Assembly (NCBI RefSeq): GCF_050589825.1
Contig: NZ_JBNGOZ010000005.1
Span: forward strand, 211,552-275,551
From: Carboxylicivirga longa
GTDB lineage: Bacteria; Bacteroidota; Bacteroidia; Bacteroidales; Marinilabiliaceae
Reading direction: 5' to 3'
DNA length: 64,000 nt
Shown here: positions 1 to 9,014 of the stretch, piece by piece
Layout: each line of letters begins with the position of its first letter
Position numbering within the stretch: position 1 is the first letter of the stretch
Made by a program: the position numbers and the translations under genes
Notes under the pieces: generated by a model
The model's input: the letters and a program-made list of their open reading frames with translations, nothing else
The model's database searches: none
Told to the model about the DNA's origin: nothing

Positions 1-659
1 ATATACAAATCTTTAACTGCAATTTTTTCTGATGTAGCTAACTTATGGCCCGATATGTCGTTGGGAAATTGAGCGATGGAAAAGTGTTTAACACTCCCAA
101 AAAGGTAGGAGAAGTGGGCTCCCAGCGACAGGTTTTCTACAGGACTGATGGCTAAACCGGCATAGGCCTTTGTTGTGTTTCCCGTACCCATGTAGTTAGA
201 GCGCGAGTAATTACTCGAGGTTGGTGCGATGTCTGCCGATGAATTGTCATCGAAAAATTCATATCCCACTATTGACTCCGGTTTTATACCGATAGACATA
301 AATCCCCATTTAGCCAACGGAAATCCTATGGCAAAATACGAAAAGTTAATGTCGGAGAAGCGGGCACTCATCTCATCGGATTGTATTTTTTGGTCGAATC
401 CGGTCAAGCCCCCTTCGAAAAAGAAGGATAGGGAATCCATACTGAAATAGGAGGCGGGGTTGATGCTGTTAAGGTTATAGGGGCTGTTAAGGGCAATGCC
501 TGTGTGTCCCATAGCATCGTTACGGCCAAAGCCGGATTCCTGCCAATCACCCAGATCGTATCGGGAATATGGTGAATAAGTTCTTTTTTGAGCGGAGGCG
601 GCAGTTGATAGACATGCTGCCAGTAAGAAAATTACTACAACTTTATATATATTGTGCAT
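1..659 (-). CDS. Outer-membrane beta-barrel-like protein (3' end beyond window)
   Basis: Reading the minus strand from the ATG at 657-659 gives an open frame of about 219 codons that runs off the left edge. It starts with a clear signal peptide (MHNIYKVVVIFLLAACLS, then an ASA-Q-like cleavage site). The mature part is rich in alternating aromatic and small residues (for example GFGRNDAMGHTGIALNSPY and SINPASYFSMDSLSFFFEGG), as expected for a beta-barrel. The pattern resembles the Bacteroidota outer-membrane proteins of unknown function often found next to coaX. The ATG overlaps the end of coaX by 17 bases, so the two are probably co-transcribed and translationally coupled. The function is not known, and the C-terminus is outside the window. 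Confidence 0.75.
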   Translation of the reverse strand, partial: MHNIYKVVVIFLLAACLSTAASAQKRTYSPYSRYDLGDWQESGFGRNDAMGHTGIALNSPYNLNSINPASYFSMDSLSFFFEGGLTGFDQKIQSDEMSARFSDINFSYFAIGFPLAKWGFMSIGIKPESIVGYEFFDDNSSADIAPTSSNYSRSNYMGTGNTTKAYAGLAISPVENLSLGAHFSYLFGSVKHFSIAQFPNDISGHKLATSEKIAVKDLY

Positions 660-1374
660 TGTATTCTAGAATTCTGTTAAGTCCAATAAGTACTAAATTA
701 GGGTTTACAAAGATGGGATTTTTTAATTTCCTTGCAAAAAATTCTGCATCCCCGCCTGTTATTATTGTTTTTAAGTCATCATATTGCTCTGTTAGTGTCG
801 CTATCAGCCCATCCATTTCAAAGGTAATACCGTTTTGAACACCCGCCTGTATAGCCTCATTGGTAGCGCTACCAATCAGAGGTGTTACCTCGTTACTACT
901 TAAGTGGGGTAAGCGACTTGTGAACTGGTTGAGGGCCTTAAAACGCATGGCCATACCCGGTGATATATTGCCACCTAAAAAAATATTGTTACTTACCAGC
1001 TCGTAGGTAATGGCCGTACCGGCATCTATCACCAAAAGGTTGGTATCGGGGTATAGGGCAAGTGCACCTGCTACTGCTGCCAGTCTATCCTTACCCATGC
1101 TTTCTTTCGTTTTGTAATGCCATTCAAAGGGCAGGGGTGTTGTATTATTCAGCACCAAAATGGAACCGCTCAAAGCTGATAGTTGGTTCAGCAATGTGGT
1201 GTGTTCTTCTTCAACCACCGATGAAACAATGATGTGTCTGATAGTGAAGTGACTGGCTAGTTGACTGATAGATTGTTTGTCAAGAAAATCTGAATGGTCG
1301 GAGTAGATAAGTTTGCCTTGGTCAAAAACTCCTGTCTTCGTCTGCGTATTTCCCCTGTCAATAACTAAATTCAC
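643..1374 (-). CDS. coaX: Type III pantothenate kinase
   Basis: CoaX phosphorylates pantothenate, the first step of coenzyme A synthesis, in the cytosol. The N-terminal phosphate-binding motif DRGNTQTK, then GKDRLAAVAGA, the second ASKHA motif VIDAGTAITYE, GGNISPGMAMR and ITGGDAEFF occur in the expected order. From a GTG at 1372-1374 the protein is 243 residues, normal for the family, and DRGNT lies at residues 6-10 where it should. A longer frame reaches 1425, but that start would be a TTG inside the predicted -7 promoter box, so I reject it. No ATG lies close to the motif. The downstream outer-membrane protein gene overlaps the end by 17 bases. Confidence 0.88.
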   Translation of the reverse strand: MNLVIDRGNTQTKTGVFDQGKLIYSDHSDFLDKQSISQLASHFTIRHIIVSSVVEEEHTTLLNQLSALSGSILVLNNTTPLPFEWHYKTKESMGKDRLAAVAGALALYPDTNLLVIDAGTAITYELVSNNIFLGGNISPGMAMRFKALNQFTSRLPHLSSNEVTPLIGSATNEAIQAGVQNGITFEMDGLIATLTEQYDDLKTIITGGDAEFFARKLKNPIFVNPNLVLIGLNRILEYNAQYI

Positions 1375-1422
1375 GATATTAAGTGTTGTAAACCCCGGTA
1401 CTTGATTAATTGAAATCAGCTG

Positions 1423-1430
1423 CAAAGATA
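1423..1430 (-). promoter_or_regulatory. -7 promoter box of coaX
   Basis: The minus strand reads TATCTTTG, an exact match to the Bacteroidota -7 consensus TAnnTTTG. It sits about 50 bases upstream of the GTG start of coaX. No convincing -33 TTG was found at the usual 19-21 base distance. Confidence 0.5.
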
Positions 1431-1471
1431 AAAAAACTGAAGTGGCATATAGCTAATACCAAACTGTTTTT

Positions 1472-2518
1472 ATGCGAAAAGTTCTTGTTGTTGAAGATGA
1501 TAAGTTTATTTCAGCGATTATTAGCATGTTCTTGCGTGATTTGGGGCATGAGCTAATCGGGAAATGTGATAATGGCGATGATGCTGTTGATCTGTGCCAT
1601 CGTCTTCGTCCCGATGTGGTGCTGATGGACATTCATCTGGAGGGAGAGATGGATGGTATTCAAACGGCTGAGCAGTTGCGGCGTGAACTTGAGATACCCG
1701 TTATTTATGTATCTTCTGACACAAGCAGTGAGGTGATTAAGCGGGCCATAGTATCCAATTCGTATGCCTATCTGGTGAAGCCGGTGAATAAAAAAGAGCT
1801 GGGCATTGCCATTGACCTTGCTTACTATAAGCACCGTGTTGATCAGGAGCAGAAGGAGCGAGAACGGGGTTACCGTCAGTTTATCAGCGAGGCATCGCTG
1901 CCGTTGATGATTCTGCACGAAGGTCGCATACAATATCTTAATAATCTGGCGCTTGATCTGTTTAAGACGCATTACATGGAGGATGTATTGATGATGCCCT
2001 ATCTCGATTTTGTCCATACTGCTTATAAGGAAGAGGTAGAATCAGTATTGCAGGCTTTTCACGAAAATGGCAGTGGTTTTAGCAGTAAGTCCATTGCCAT
2101 GCATGATGTGCATGGACAGTCATTTTATGCACAGGTGTCGGGTTCGTCCATTATTTTCAATAAAAAGAAATCTCTGCAGGTTACACTTGTGGATAACACT
2201 GCGGCCATTTATGCGCGCAAACGTAATGATTGCTTGTTGGGCTATATGTCGCGCATTGCCCATCCTTATTTTATTACCGACGCAAGTGGTCTGATAAAGG
2301 CTGTTGCGCCACATCCGTTATTCGAGGGCCTGGCACTCGAAGGGCAGCGGCTTCAGCAGTTGAGGGAGTTGTTCGAATCCATCGGTACCAATGTTATTTT
2401 CAAGAACGGGCTTGGGCAAACTGTTTTTGCACAGCATGTTATTCATGATGCCGCTGGCAGGGTTTACGAAATTATGTTTATGCCTCAGGTAGGTGAAAAC
2501 AGCGAAACCATTGGATAA
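1472..2518 (+). CDS. Response regulator with PAS-like C-terminal region
   Basis: Residues 1-120 are a CheY-like receiver domain: acidic pair in VVEDDKF, the phospho-acceptor aspartate in VVLMDIHLEGEMDG, the switch region YVSSDTSS and the conserved lysine in YLVKPVNKKEL. After a charged linker (DQEQKERERGY) the rest looks like one or two PAS folds (SLPLMILHEGRIQYLNNLAL; then RIAHPYFITDASG). There is no DNA-binding, GGDEF or kinase domain, so it probably works by protein-protein contact or as part of a multi-component relay. No sensor kinase gene lies beside it. It is divergent from coaX and converges on mfd with an 18-base gap. Confidence 0.75.
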   Translation: MRKVLVVEDDKFISAIISMFLRDLGHELIGKCDNGDDAVDLCHRLRPDVVLMDIHLEGEMDGIQTAEQLRRELEIPVIYVSSDTSSEVIKRAIVSNSYAYLVKPVNKKELGIAIDLAYYKHRVDQEQKERERGYRQFISEASLPLMILHEGRIQYLNNLALDLFKTHYMEDVLMMPYLDFVHTAYKEEVESVLQAFHENGSGFSSKSIAMHDVHGQSFYAQVSGSSIIFNKKKSLQVTLVDNTAAIYARKRNDCLLGYMSRIAHPYFITDASGLIKAVAPHPLFEGLALEGQRLQQLRELFESIGTNVIFKNGLGQTVFAQHVIHDAAGRVYEIMFMPQVGENSETIG

Positions 2519-2536
2519 CATGCCTTGGGCAGTTCT

Positions 2537-5500
2537 TTACTTTGCTTCTTCAGTGATACTTGTGTACATTTCTGTTACCATGTTTTTAACCTCCTTAATA
2601 GATGCGATATCACGTACCATCAGATATAATTTTTCCTTGCCCTCTTTCATGCGTGCTTTTTTGCTGTTATGCTGTATCCACATGAGTATGCCGCTAAATA
2701 TCGATGATTGGTAGTAAGGCGACTCTTGATTGGAAACGAAGTAGAAATACAGTAGTTTGTTTTTGAAGATGATTTTTTCGATGCCCAGATGTTTAGCCAT
2801 GCGGCGTATGCGAACAAGCTCGAAGAGGCGTTGTCCGGCGTCGGGGATGGGGCCAAAGCGGTCGATCAGGTTGTTTTCGAAGCGAAGCAGCTCGTCTTCT
2901 TCCTCCATATTGTCCAGTTCGCGATACAGGTGCATGCGTTCCGCCACATTCTCAATGTAGCTATCGGGCAGGCGTAGTTCTGTATCGGTCTCAATCAGGC
3001 AGTCGCTGACAAACACCTTGGGGGTATCATTCTTTTCGTCATCGGCAAAAGTATCCTTGTACTCTGTCTCGCGCAGCTCGAGGAGCGCTTCATTAAGGAT
3101 ACGCTGATAAGTTTCGTAGCCAATATCGGAAATGAAACCGCTTTGTTCGCCACCCAGCACGTCGCCGGCACCTCGTATATCCAAATCTTGCATGGCAATG
3201 TTAAAGCCACTGCCCAGATCCGAAAATTCTTCCACAATCTTGAGGCGTCGTCTCGCTTCTTGGGTGAGTGTCGATAATGGCGGTGCCATCAGGTAACAAA
3301 AGGCTTTTTTGTTGGAGCGCCCAACGCGTCCGCGCAGCTGGTGTAGTTCGCTCAAGCCAAAGTTATGCGCATTGTTGATAATAATGGTGTTGGCATTGGG
3401 TATGTCAAGACCCGATTCGATGATGGTGGTGGCAATCAGCACGTCGTACTCGCCTTCAATAAAGTCCAGCATAATCTTTTCCAGCTTGGGGCCTTCCATC
3501 TGCCCGTGCGCCACAATGGTTTTTATTTCGGGCAGGATGCGGTTAACCATGGCTTCAACCTCCAGTATGTTTTGCACACGGTTGTTAATAAAGAAAACCT
3601 GGCCGCCGCGTTCTACTTCATAAAGAATAGCCTCTTTAATGATTTCCTCATTCATGGCGTGCAGCTCGGTAATAATGGGGTGACGGTTGGGAGGTGCCGT
3701 ATTTAAAATCGACAGGTCGCGTGCTCCCATCAGTGAGAATTGCAGGGTGCGCGGTATAGGCGTAGCGGTCAGCGTGAGGGTATCAACATTTACCTTTAGC
3801 TGTTTCAGTTTCTCCTTGATGGCCACCCCAAAGCGCTGCTCCTCATCAATAATTAATAGCCCCAGGTTTTTAAACTCCACATCTTTCCCCGTAAGGCGGT
3901 GGGTGCCAATAAGAATATCCACCTGTCCTTCTTTCGTTTTTTTAAGTGCTTCTTTAATACTCTTCGGTTTACGCAGGCGACTGACGTATTCAACATTGGC
4001 AGGAAAGTCCTTAAGGCGCTCACGGAAGGTTTGGTAATGTTGGAGCGCCAATATGGTGGTGGGTACCAATACGGCCACCTGCTTGTTGTCGGCAATGGCC
4101 TTAAAGGCAGCGCGTATGGCAATTTCTGTCTTTCCAAAGCCCACATCGCCGCATACCAGGCGATCCATAGGGGTGGCTTTTTCCATGTCTTCCTTGACGG
4201 CCACGGTGGCTTTGGTCTGATCCGGAGTGTCCTCAAAAAAGAAAGAAGCTTCCAGTTCGGTTTGCAGGTAGGTATCGGGTGAAAAGGTAAAGCCGGGCTC
4301 CGCCTTGCGTTTGGCATACAGGGCGATGAGTTCGCGGGCAATGTCTTTTACTTTTTTCTTGGTTTTATCTTTTAGTTTTTGCCAGGCGGCCGTGCCCAGT
4401 TTGTTGATTTTGGGCGGGGTGCCCTCTTTGCCCTTAAATTTGCTGATGCGGTGTAGTGAATGAATATTCACCAGCAGTACATCGTTGTCGCGGTAGACCA
4501 GGCGGATGGCTTCCTGTGGCTTGTCATTCACCGTTTGGGTTACCAGGCCACCAAAACGTCCTACGCCGTGGTCGATGTGCACCACATAGTCGCCGGGATT
4601 AAGGCGGCTTAATTCTTTCAGGGAGATGGCTTGCTGTGCTGCTTTGGCTTTTTCGGTGCGCAGCGAGAATTTATGGTAGCGCTCAAATATCTGGTGGTCG
4701 GTATAAAAGCAGCGTTTGTTGTCGTGGTCGATAAAGCCCTCGTGCAGGCTGTGATTGATTTCGCCATACTGCAGCCTGATGCCCCGATCGTGGAAGATGG
4801 CTTTCAGGCGCTCAAACTGACGGGGGTTATCCGACAGGATGAAGCACTCGTACTCTTCGGCTTGTTTTTCTTTCAGATTGGCCTCCAGTATCTCGAAGTT
4901 TTTGTGAAAGACGGGTTGTGGTGCGGTGTTGAAGCTGATCGTTTGGGTGCTTTTGTCCGCGGTGCTGAGGCTGATCAGGGGATGGTTGAGACATCCCTTG
5001 TAGAAATCTTCAAATGAGCATAGTGCCTGCGGACTCAGAAAGCTGTATTGCGTGTCTTCATCATCCTCTTCAGGTATTTCAAAAGTATGGCTTTTGATTT
5101 TGTCGATGATGGCAGCCATGCGCTCACTGATAAAGTCGAGGCTTTCGATCCAAACATGTGCATTGGCAGGTAGATAGTCTGACAGGGGTGTTAGTGTTTC
5201 GTTATTTTGGTTTTCGGTGAGGTTGGGCACAATGGTGACCTGGTTCAGCTGCTCTTTCGACAGCTGGTTTTCCAGGTTGAATTTGCGGATACTGTCCACT
5301 TCATCGCCAAAAAAATCGATGCGATAGGGGTCTTCATCTGAGAAAGAATAAACATCGACAATACTACCACGCACCGCATATTGTCCGGGTTCAAACACAA
5401 AATCCACACGCTCAAAATGATATTCGCTAAGTACATCGGTGATAAAGGAGATGTCAAGCTGATCGCCCTTGTTTACAAGCAGGCGGTTTTCGTCGAGCGA

Positions 5501-5902
5501 CGCAGCTGAGATTACTTTCTCCACCAGTGCTTCAGGGTAGGTGATGACAAAAAGCTGGCTGGCCGGACTGTGTAGCTGGCTCAGTGCTTCAGTTCGCAGC
5601 AATACGTTTTGAGGGTCTTTCTGACCGTACTCGGGCGATCGTTTGTAAGACGATGGCAAGAAGCATACAGCCCTGGGATTCAGTAGCTGGGCGATGTCGT
5701 TATACAGATAGGCGGCTTCCTCACGATCGTTAAGTACCACCAGATGGGGTCCCTCGTTAGCCAGGGTCGCCATGATTACGGCTTTATAGCTGCCACTTAT
5801 CCCTTTAAGGGTGATTCTGCTATTTGCTTGCTTGATGGCTTGTTTAAGCTGATCAATGCGTTCATCGTTGGTATATAAGTCGCGTATCTGATTAATCTCC
5901 AC
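2537..5902 (-). CDS. mfd: Transcription-repair coupling factor
   Basis: Mfd removes RNA polymerase stalled at DNA damage and recruits UvrA. The 1121-residue length is normal. In order it has a UvrB-like N-terminal part (residues ~1-250), the RNA-polymerase-interacting CarD-like segment near residue 437 (GDYVVHIDHGVGRFGGLV), and a superfamily 2 translocase with Walker A GDVGFGKTE (~586), motif II DEEQ (~684), TATPIPRTL, and motif VI-like QLRGRVGRS. A C-terminal TRCF D7 region follows. It begins at the ATG just upstream of EINQIRDLY. A TACTTTTG box on the minus strand lies about 20 bases upstream. Confidence 0.96.
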   Translation of the reverse strand: MEINQIRDLYTNDERIDQLKQAIKQANSRITLKGISGSYKAVIMATLANEGPHLVVLNDREEAAYLYNDIAQLLNPRAVCFLPSSYKRSPEYGQKDPQNVLLRTEALSQLHSPASQLFVITYPEALVEKVISAASLDENRLLVNKGDQLDISFITDVLSEYHFERVDFVFEPGQYAVRGSIVDVYSFSDEDPYRIDFFGDEVDSIRKFNLENQLSKEQLNQVTIVPNLTENQNNETLTPLSDYLPANAHVWIESLDFISERMAAIIDKIKSHTFEIPEEDDEDTQYSFLSPQALCSFEDFYKGCLNHPLISLSTADKSTQTISFNTAPQPVFHKNFEILEANLKEKQAEEYECFILSDNPRQFERLKAIFHDRGIRLQYGEINHSLHEGFIDHDNKRCFYTDHQIFERYHKFSLRTEKAKAAQQAISLKELSRLNPGDYVVHIDHGVGRFGGLVTQTVNDKPQEAIRLVYRDNDVLLVNIHSLHRISKFKGKEGTPPKINKLGTAAWQKLKDKTKKKVKDIARELIALYAKRKAEPGFTFSPDTYLQTELEASFFFEDTPDQTKATVAVKEDMEKATPMDRLVCGDVGFGKTEIAIRAAFKAIADNKQVAVLVPTTILALQHYQTFRERLKDFPANVEYVSRLRKPKSIKEALKKTKEGQVDILIGTHRLTGKDVEFKNLGLLIIDEEQRFGVAIKEKLKQLKVNVDTLTLTATPIPRTLQFSLMGARDLSILNTAPPNRHPIITELHAMNEEIIKEAILYEVERGGQVFFINNRVQNILEVEAMVNRILPEIKTIVAHGQMEGPKLEKIMLDFIEGEYDVLIATTIIESGLDIPNANTIIINNAHNFGLSELHQLRGRVGRSNKKAFCYLMAPPLSTLTQEARRRLKIVEEFSDLGSGFNIAMQDLDIRGAGDVLGGEQSGFISDIGYETYQRILNEALLELRETEYKDTFADDEKNDTPKVFVSDCLIETDTELRLPDSYIENVAERMHLYRELDNMEEEDELLRFENNLIDRFGPIPDAGQRLFELVRIRRMAKHLGIEKIIFKNKLLYFYFVSNQESPYYQSSIFSGILMWIQHNSKKARMKEGKEKLYLMVRDIASIKEVKNMVTEMYTSITEEAK

Positions 5903-5919
5903 GGGTTGCTATTTTTTTG

Positions 5920-5927
5920 CAAAAGTA
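5920..5927 (-). promoter_or_regulatory. -7 promoter box of mfd
   Basis: The minus strand reads TACTTTTG, an exact TAnnTTTG match, 18 bases before the mfd ATG. A T-rich stretch that could serve as the -33 element lies about 19 bases further upstream. Confidence 0.5.
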
Positions 5928-5972
5928 ATTGAAAAATACGAGGCTTAAAAAACGACCAGAAGACATAAAGTA

Positions 5973-6010
5973 AACAAGCCTCTAAAGTGAGATGGCTTTA
6001 GAGGCTTGTT
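5973..6010 (-). terminator. Hairpin terminator downstream of fbp
   Basis: A perfect 15-bp inverted repeat (AACAAGCCTCTAAAG at 5973-5987 and its complement at 5996-6010) encloses an 8-base loop. It lies 25 bases after the fbp stop. The T-tract on the minus side is weak, so termination may be partial. Confidence 0.7.
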
Positions 6011-6035
6011 CATGGGGTTATTTAATGTTTGAGTG

Positions 6036-7061
6036 CTAACTGTCTTTGCCGTACTTTTTAAGGAAATTTTCAATCTTGCCCACCATGTTTTTTGAACCTG
6101 TATAAAAGGGTGTGCGCTGATGCAGTGATGAGGGCTTTATCTCCATGATGCGCTGATCGCCATTGGTGGCCATGCCGCCGGCCTGCTCCGCCAAAAAGGC
6201 GATGGGATTGCACTCGTATAAGAGACGCAGCTTTCCCGCGGGGGCGTTCTCAAATTCGGGATAGATAAAGATGCCGCCCTTTAGCAGGTTGCGATGAAAG
6301 TCGGATACCAGCGACCCGATGTAGCGTGAGGAGTAGGGGCGGTGGGTTTCTTTATCGCGCTCCTGACAATATTTAATGTATTTCTTAACGCCTTTGGGAA
6401 ATTTCTTATAGTTGCCCTCGTTGATGGAGTAGATGGTGCCGTCTTCCGGAGTGTTGATCATTTGGTGCGAGAGGCAGAACTCGCCAATGGAAGGATCCAG
6501 CGTAAAGCCGTTGACGCCGTTGCCCGTGGTATATACCAGCATGGTAGAACTGCCGTAAAGAATATAACCGGCGGCCACCTGCTCTGTTCCTTTTTGCAGA
6601 AAGTCATCCATAGTGGCACGTGATCCTTCCGGAGTCTTACGTTTATAGATGGAAAAGATGGTGCCAATGGATACATTCACGTCAATATTCGACGAGCCAT
6701 CAAGTGGGTCCATCATAAACACATACTTGGCATTTTGAGCAATTTCATCATCAAAAAATATAAAGCTCTCGTTCTCTTCCGAGGCAATGGCGCATATTTC
6801 GCCGCAGCTATGCATGGCATCAATAAAATACTCATTGGCAATAACGTCCAGCTTCTTCTGATCTTCGCCTTGTACATTGGTGTTGTTGGCCTCACCAAGT
6901 ATGTCAACCAGGCCGGCTTTATTCACTTCGCGGTTAACGATGCGTGCCGCTGTGCCCAGGTGATGCAGCATATGCGAAAAACCGCCATCGGCCTTGTAGT
7001 CCAGTTCCATCTGGCTTTTCAGGATAAATTCATTTAGGGTAGTAACCTCAAATTTAGTCAT
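6036..7061 (-). CDS. fbp: Fructose-1,6-bisphosphatase, class I
   Basis: This gluconeogenic enzyme hydrolyses fructose-1,6-bisphosphate to fructose-6-phosphate. The class I signature MMDPLDGSSNIDVNVSIG (metal-binding Asp residues) is near residue 113. Also visible are GEDQKKLD, CAIASEENES and the C-terminal EQAGGMATNGDQRIMEI with the sugar-phosphate site. I chose the ATG at 7059-7061 (MTKFEVTTLNEF), which gives 341 residues, typical for the family. The open frame extends 19 codons further upstream without family similarity. It is divergent from lysC, and a strong hairpin follows the stop. Confidence 0.94.
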   Translation of the reverse strand: MTKFEVTTLNEFILKSQMELDYKADGGFSHMLHHLGTAARIVNREVNKAGLVDILGEANNTNVQGEDQKKLDVIANEYFIDAMHSCGEICAIASEENESFIFFDDEIAQNAKYVFMMDPLDGSSNIDVNVSIGTIFSIYKRKTPEGSRATMDDFLQKGTEQVAAGYILYGSSTMLVYTTGNGVNGFTLDPSIGEFCLSHQMINTPEDGTIYSINEGNYKKFPKGVKKYIKYCQERDKETHRPYSSRYIGSLVSDFHRNLLKGGIFIYPEFENAPAGKLRLLYECNPIAFLAEQAGGMATNGDQRIMEIKPSSLHQRTPFYTGSKNMVGKIENFLKKYGKDS

Positions 7062-7224
7062 GGATAATGGGATTTGATTATATTTTGAAAGATACGCTAA
7101 AGCTTTGATTGATAACAATGATAAGGCTCAAGTGTTGTGATGTGAAAGGAAATGCTTATAAATTGAAAGTATATTTTTCTTCAAAGTGGTTTTGCGAAAC
7201 AAAGTGAAGATGTAAATTTAGGGC

Positions 7225-8484
7225 ATGAGAGTATTTAAGTTTGGTGGGGCATCGGTTAAAGATGCTCAGGGAGTTAGGAATCTGGCGCATATTGTGCAGA
7301 CTTATAATAAACGCCTGGTTGTGGTGGTATCGGCCATGGGTAAAACAACCAATGCCATGGAAGATGTTGTGGCGGCCTATATGAAGGGCGATAGAATGCT
7401 GCTTGATGATCGATTGGCAATGGTGAAAAGTTATCATGAACAGATTATTGAGGATTTGTTTGGCCCGGACAATGATTGTATTGCCGCTTTATTACAACAG
7501 CTGGCGGATAAGCTGGCGACTGAACCCTCTCTGGATTATGATTTTGAATATGATCAGATTGTACCCTACGGTGAATTGATGAGTACAACCATTATTAGTC
7601 ATTATCTTGCCAGTATTGGACTTGAAAATGTTTGGCTTGATGTGCGTAAACTCATTCGTACCGATGAAGTGTATCGCAGTGCCAATGTGGACTGGCCGCT
7701 GAGTACAGCGTTATTAAATGAAGCTGTTGAACAGGATCAACATCGCCTATTTGTAACACAGGGTTTTATTGGTTCAACCAAAACCAACCTGATGACTACC
7801 CTGGGGCGTGAAGGATCGGATTATACGGGGGCTATTATTGCCCATGCCCTGACGGCCGATCGTTTGGTGATATGGAAAGATGTGCCGGGAGTACTCAACG
7901 CTGATCCTCGCTGGTATCCGCATGCTCAAAAGATTGATGAGCTCTCGTACTGGGAGGCCATTGAGCTAAGCTATTACGGCGCGCAGGTGATCCATCCCAA
8001 AACACTCAAACCTCTGCAAAACAAGCAAATACCTTTGTATGTAAAGTCCTTTGTAAATCCGGAAGAATCCGGCACGATCATCCAGAGCAGTGAGCAGCCC
8101 GGTGATTTACAGCCCATCTTTGTCTTGAAAGCCAATCAGGTACTCATTTCCATGTCACCCAAAGATTTCTCATTTATTATGGAGGAGAGTCTCAGTGATA
8201 TATTTCAGGTGTTCTCGAAGCATCGGGTGCGCCTTAATATGATGCAGACCTCCGCCTTGAACTTTTCGGTGTGTGTAGATGACTCACCACGTGTACAGCA
8301 GGCTATTGATGCCTTACAGACTCATTTTGATGTGCGCTATAACGAGGATATGGAGCTGGTGACTATTCGCCACTATAGTGATGCAGCCATTGAGGTGATC
8401 TTAAAAGACAAAGAGTTAGTGGATTCGCAGGTGAGCCGTAAAACAGCGCGCTATGTTTTGAAGGGCTCACCCTGGAATTTTTAA
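7225..8484 (+). CDS. lysC: Aspartate kinase (monofunctional)
   Basis: The enzyme phosphorylates L-aspartate, opening the route to lysine, threonine and methionine. The amino-acid kinase fold begins with VFKFGGASVKDAQGVRN. Also seen are the aspartate-binding segment TTLGREGSDYTGAIIAHAL and the nucleotide-site part WKDVPGVLNADPRW, with SYYGAQVIHPKTLKPLQ after them. The C-terminal ~120 residues match a regulatory ACT pair (SFIMEESLSDIFQVFSKHRV). The length of 419 residues fits the lysine-sensitive type, but the effector cannot be told from sequence. The end overlaps the convergent lipoprotein gene by four bases. dapA, which acts two steps later, is elsewhere in the window at 62 kb. Confidence 0.92.
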   Translation: MRVFKFGGASVKDAQGVRNLAHIVQTYNKRLVVVVSAMGKTTNAMEDVVAAYMKGDRMLLDDRLAMVKSYHEQIIEDLFGPDNDCIAALLQQLADKLATEPSLDYDFEYDQIVPYGELMSTTIISHYLASIGLENVWLDVRKLIRTDEVYRSANVDWPLSTALLNEAVEQDQHRLFVTQGFIGSTKTNLMTTLGREGSDYTGAIIAHALTADRLVIWKDVPGVLNADPRWYPHAQKIDELSYWEAIELSYYGAQVIHPKTLKPLQNKQIPLYVKSFVNPEESGTIIQSSEQPGDLQPIFVLKANQVLISMSPKDFSFIMEESLSDIFQVFSKHRVRLNMMQTSALNFSVCVDDSPRVQQAIDALQTHFDVRYNEDMELVTIRHYSDAAIEVILKDKELVDSQVSRKTARYVLKGSPWNF

Positions 8485-8990
8485 TGGGGCAGCTTCACAT
8501 AGAAAGCCGCTTTGTAGCCTCTTAGCTCACCCTCTTCGGTGAATATCTCGTAGGCCAGTAGTATGGCATGCACTTTTTTTGTCATGCGTAGGCTTTGCTC
8601 ATCGAAGCGCCAGGTTTCCCAAAATTGCAGTTTGGCTACCTTGTCGCGGGTAAATTCGGCCTGCTGCTCTATGTTTCTAACTTCAGTCAAAGTTAGTGGT
8701 TCGTGAGTATTGTAGCTGTAGGCTGTTGCTTTCTCGCTATACACAGCCTCAAAAAGCTGATCGGTGAATTTCTCTCTTTCCAGGCGACTTAGGCAATGCT
8801 CGGTCCAGCTATCATTGGGGTTGGCATTCTTTATTAGTACCGGATAAATAATGGTATCGGCAATGCTGGTGCCGGTGGTTTCGGCGATGCTCGACGTGCT
8901 ATTTGTAGGATTCTGACGGCAGGATGCCAGGGCTACAAAAAAGCACAGTGCCAGTGTGGCACTATGCTTCAGGTATTTTGTATTTATCAT
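8481..8990 (-). CDS. Lipoprotein of unknown function
   Basis: A 169-residue protein with a type II signal peptide: a hydrophobic run (TLALCFFVALA), then the lipobox ASC at the N-terminus. It is therefore likely anchored in a membrane. The C-terminal two thirds (residues ~50-169) contains an aromatic pattern, LQFWETWRFDEQSLRMTK followed by YKAAFYVKLP. This faintly recalls the GldN/PorN family of the type IX secretion and gliding machinery, but the match is too weak to name it. Its neighbour upstream is pyrC, 24 bases away on the same strand, so it may be co-transcribed. Confidence 0.65.
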   Translation of the reverse strand: MINTKYLKHSATLALCFFVALASCRQNPTNSTSSIAETTGTSIADTIIYPVLIKNANPNDSWTEHCLSRLEREKFTDQLFEAVYSEKATAYSYNTHEPLTLTEVRNIEQQAEFTRDKVAKLQFWETWRFDEQSLRMTKKVHAILLAYEIFTEEGELRGYKAAFYVKLPH

Positions 8991-9014
8991 GAGTTATTAA
9001 TGTATTCAAGAGGT

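Noticed and set aside
1553..2017. A 154-codon open frame on the minus strand inside the response regulator gene
   Set aside because: It lies wholly inside a well-supported receiver-domain gene on the other strand, and its translation has no domain pattern.
3853..4341. A 162-codon minus-strand frame within mfd
   Set aside because: It is an out-of-frame shadow of the translocase domain, proline-rich and low in hydrophobic core.
7156..7437. A His-rich 93-codon minus-strand frame across the fbp-lysC gap
   Set aside because: Most of it is antisense to the lysC N-terminus; the His richness comes from complementing its codons.
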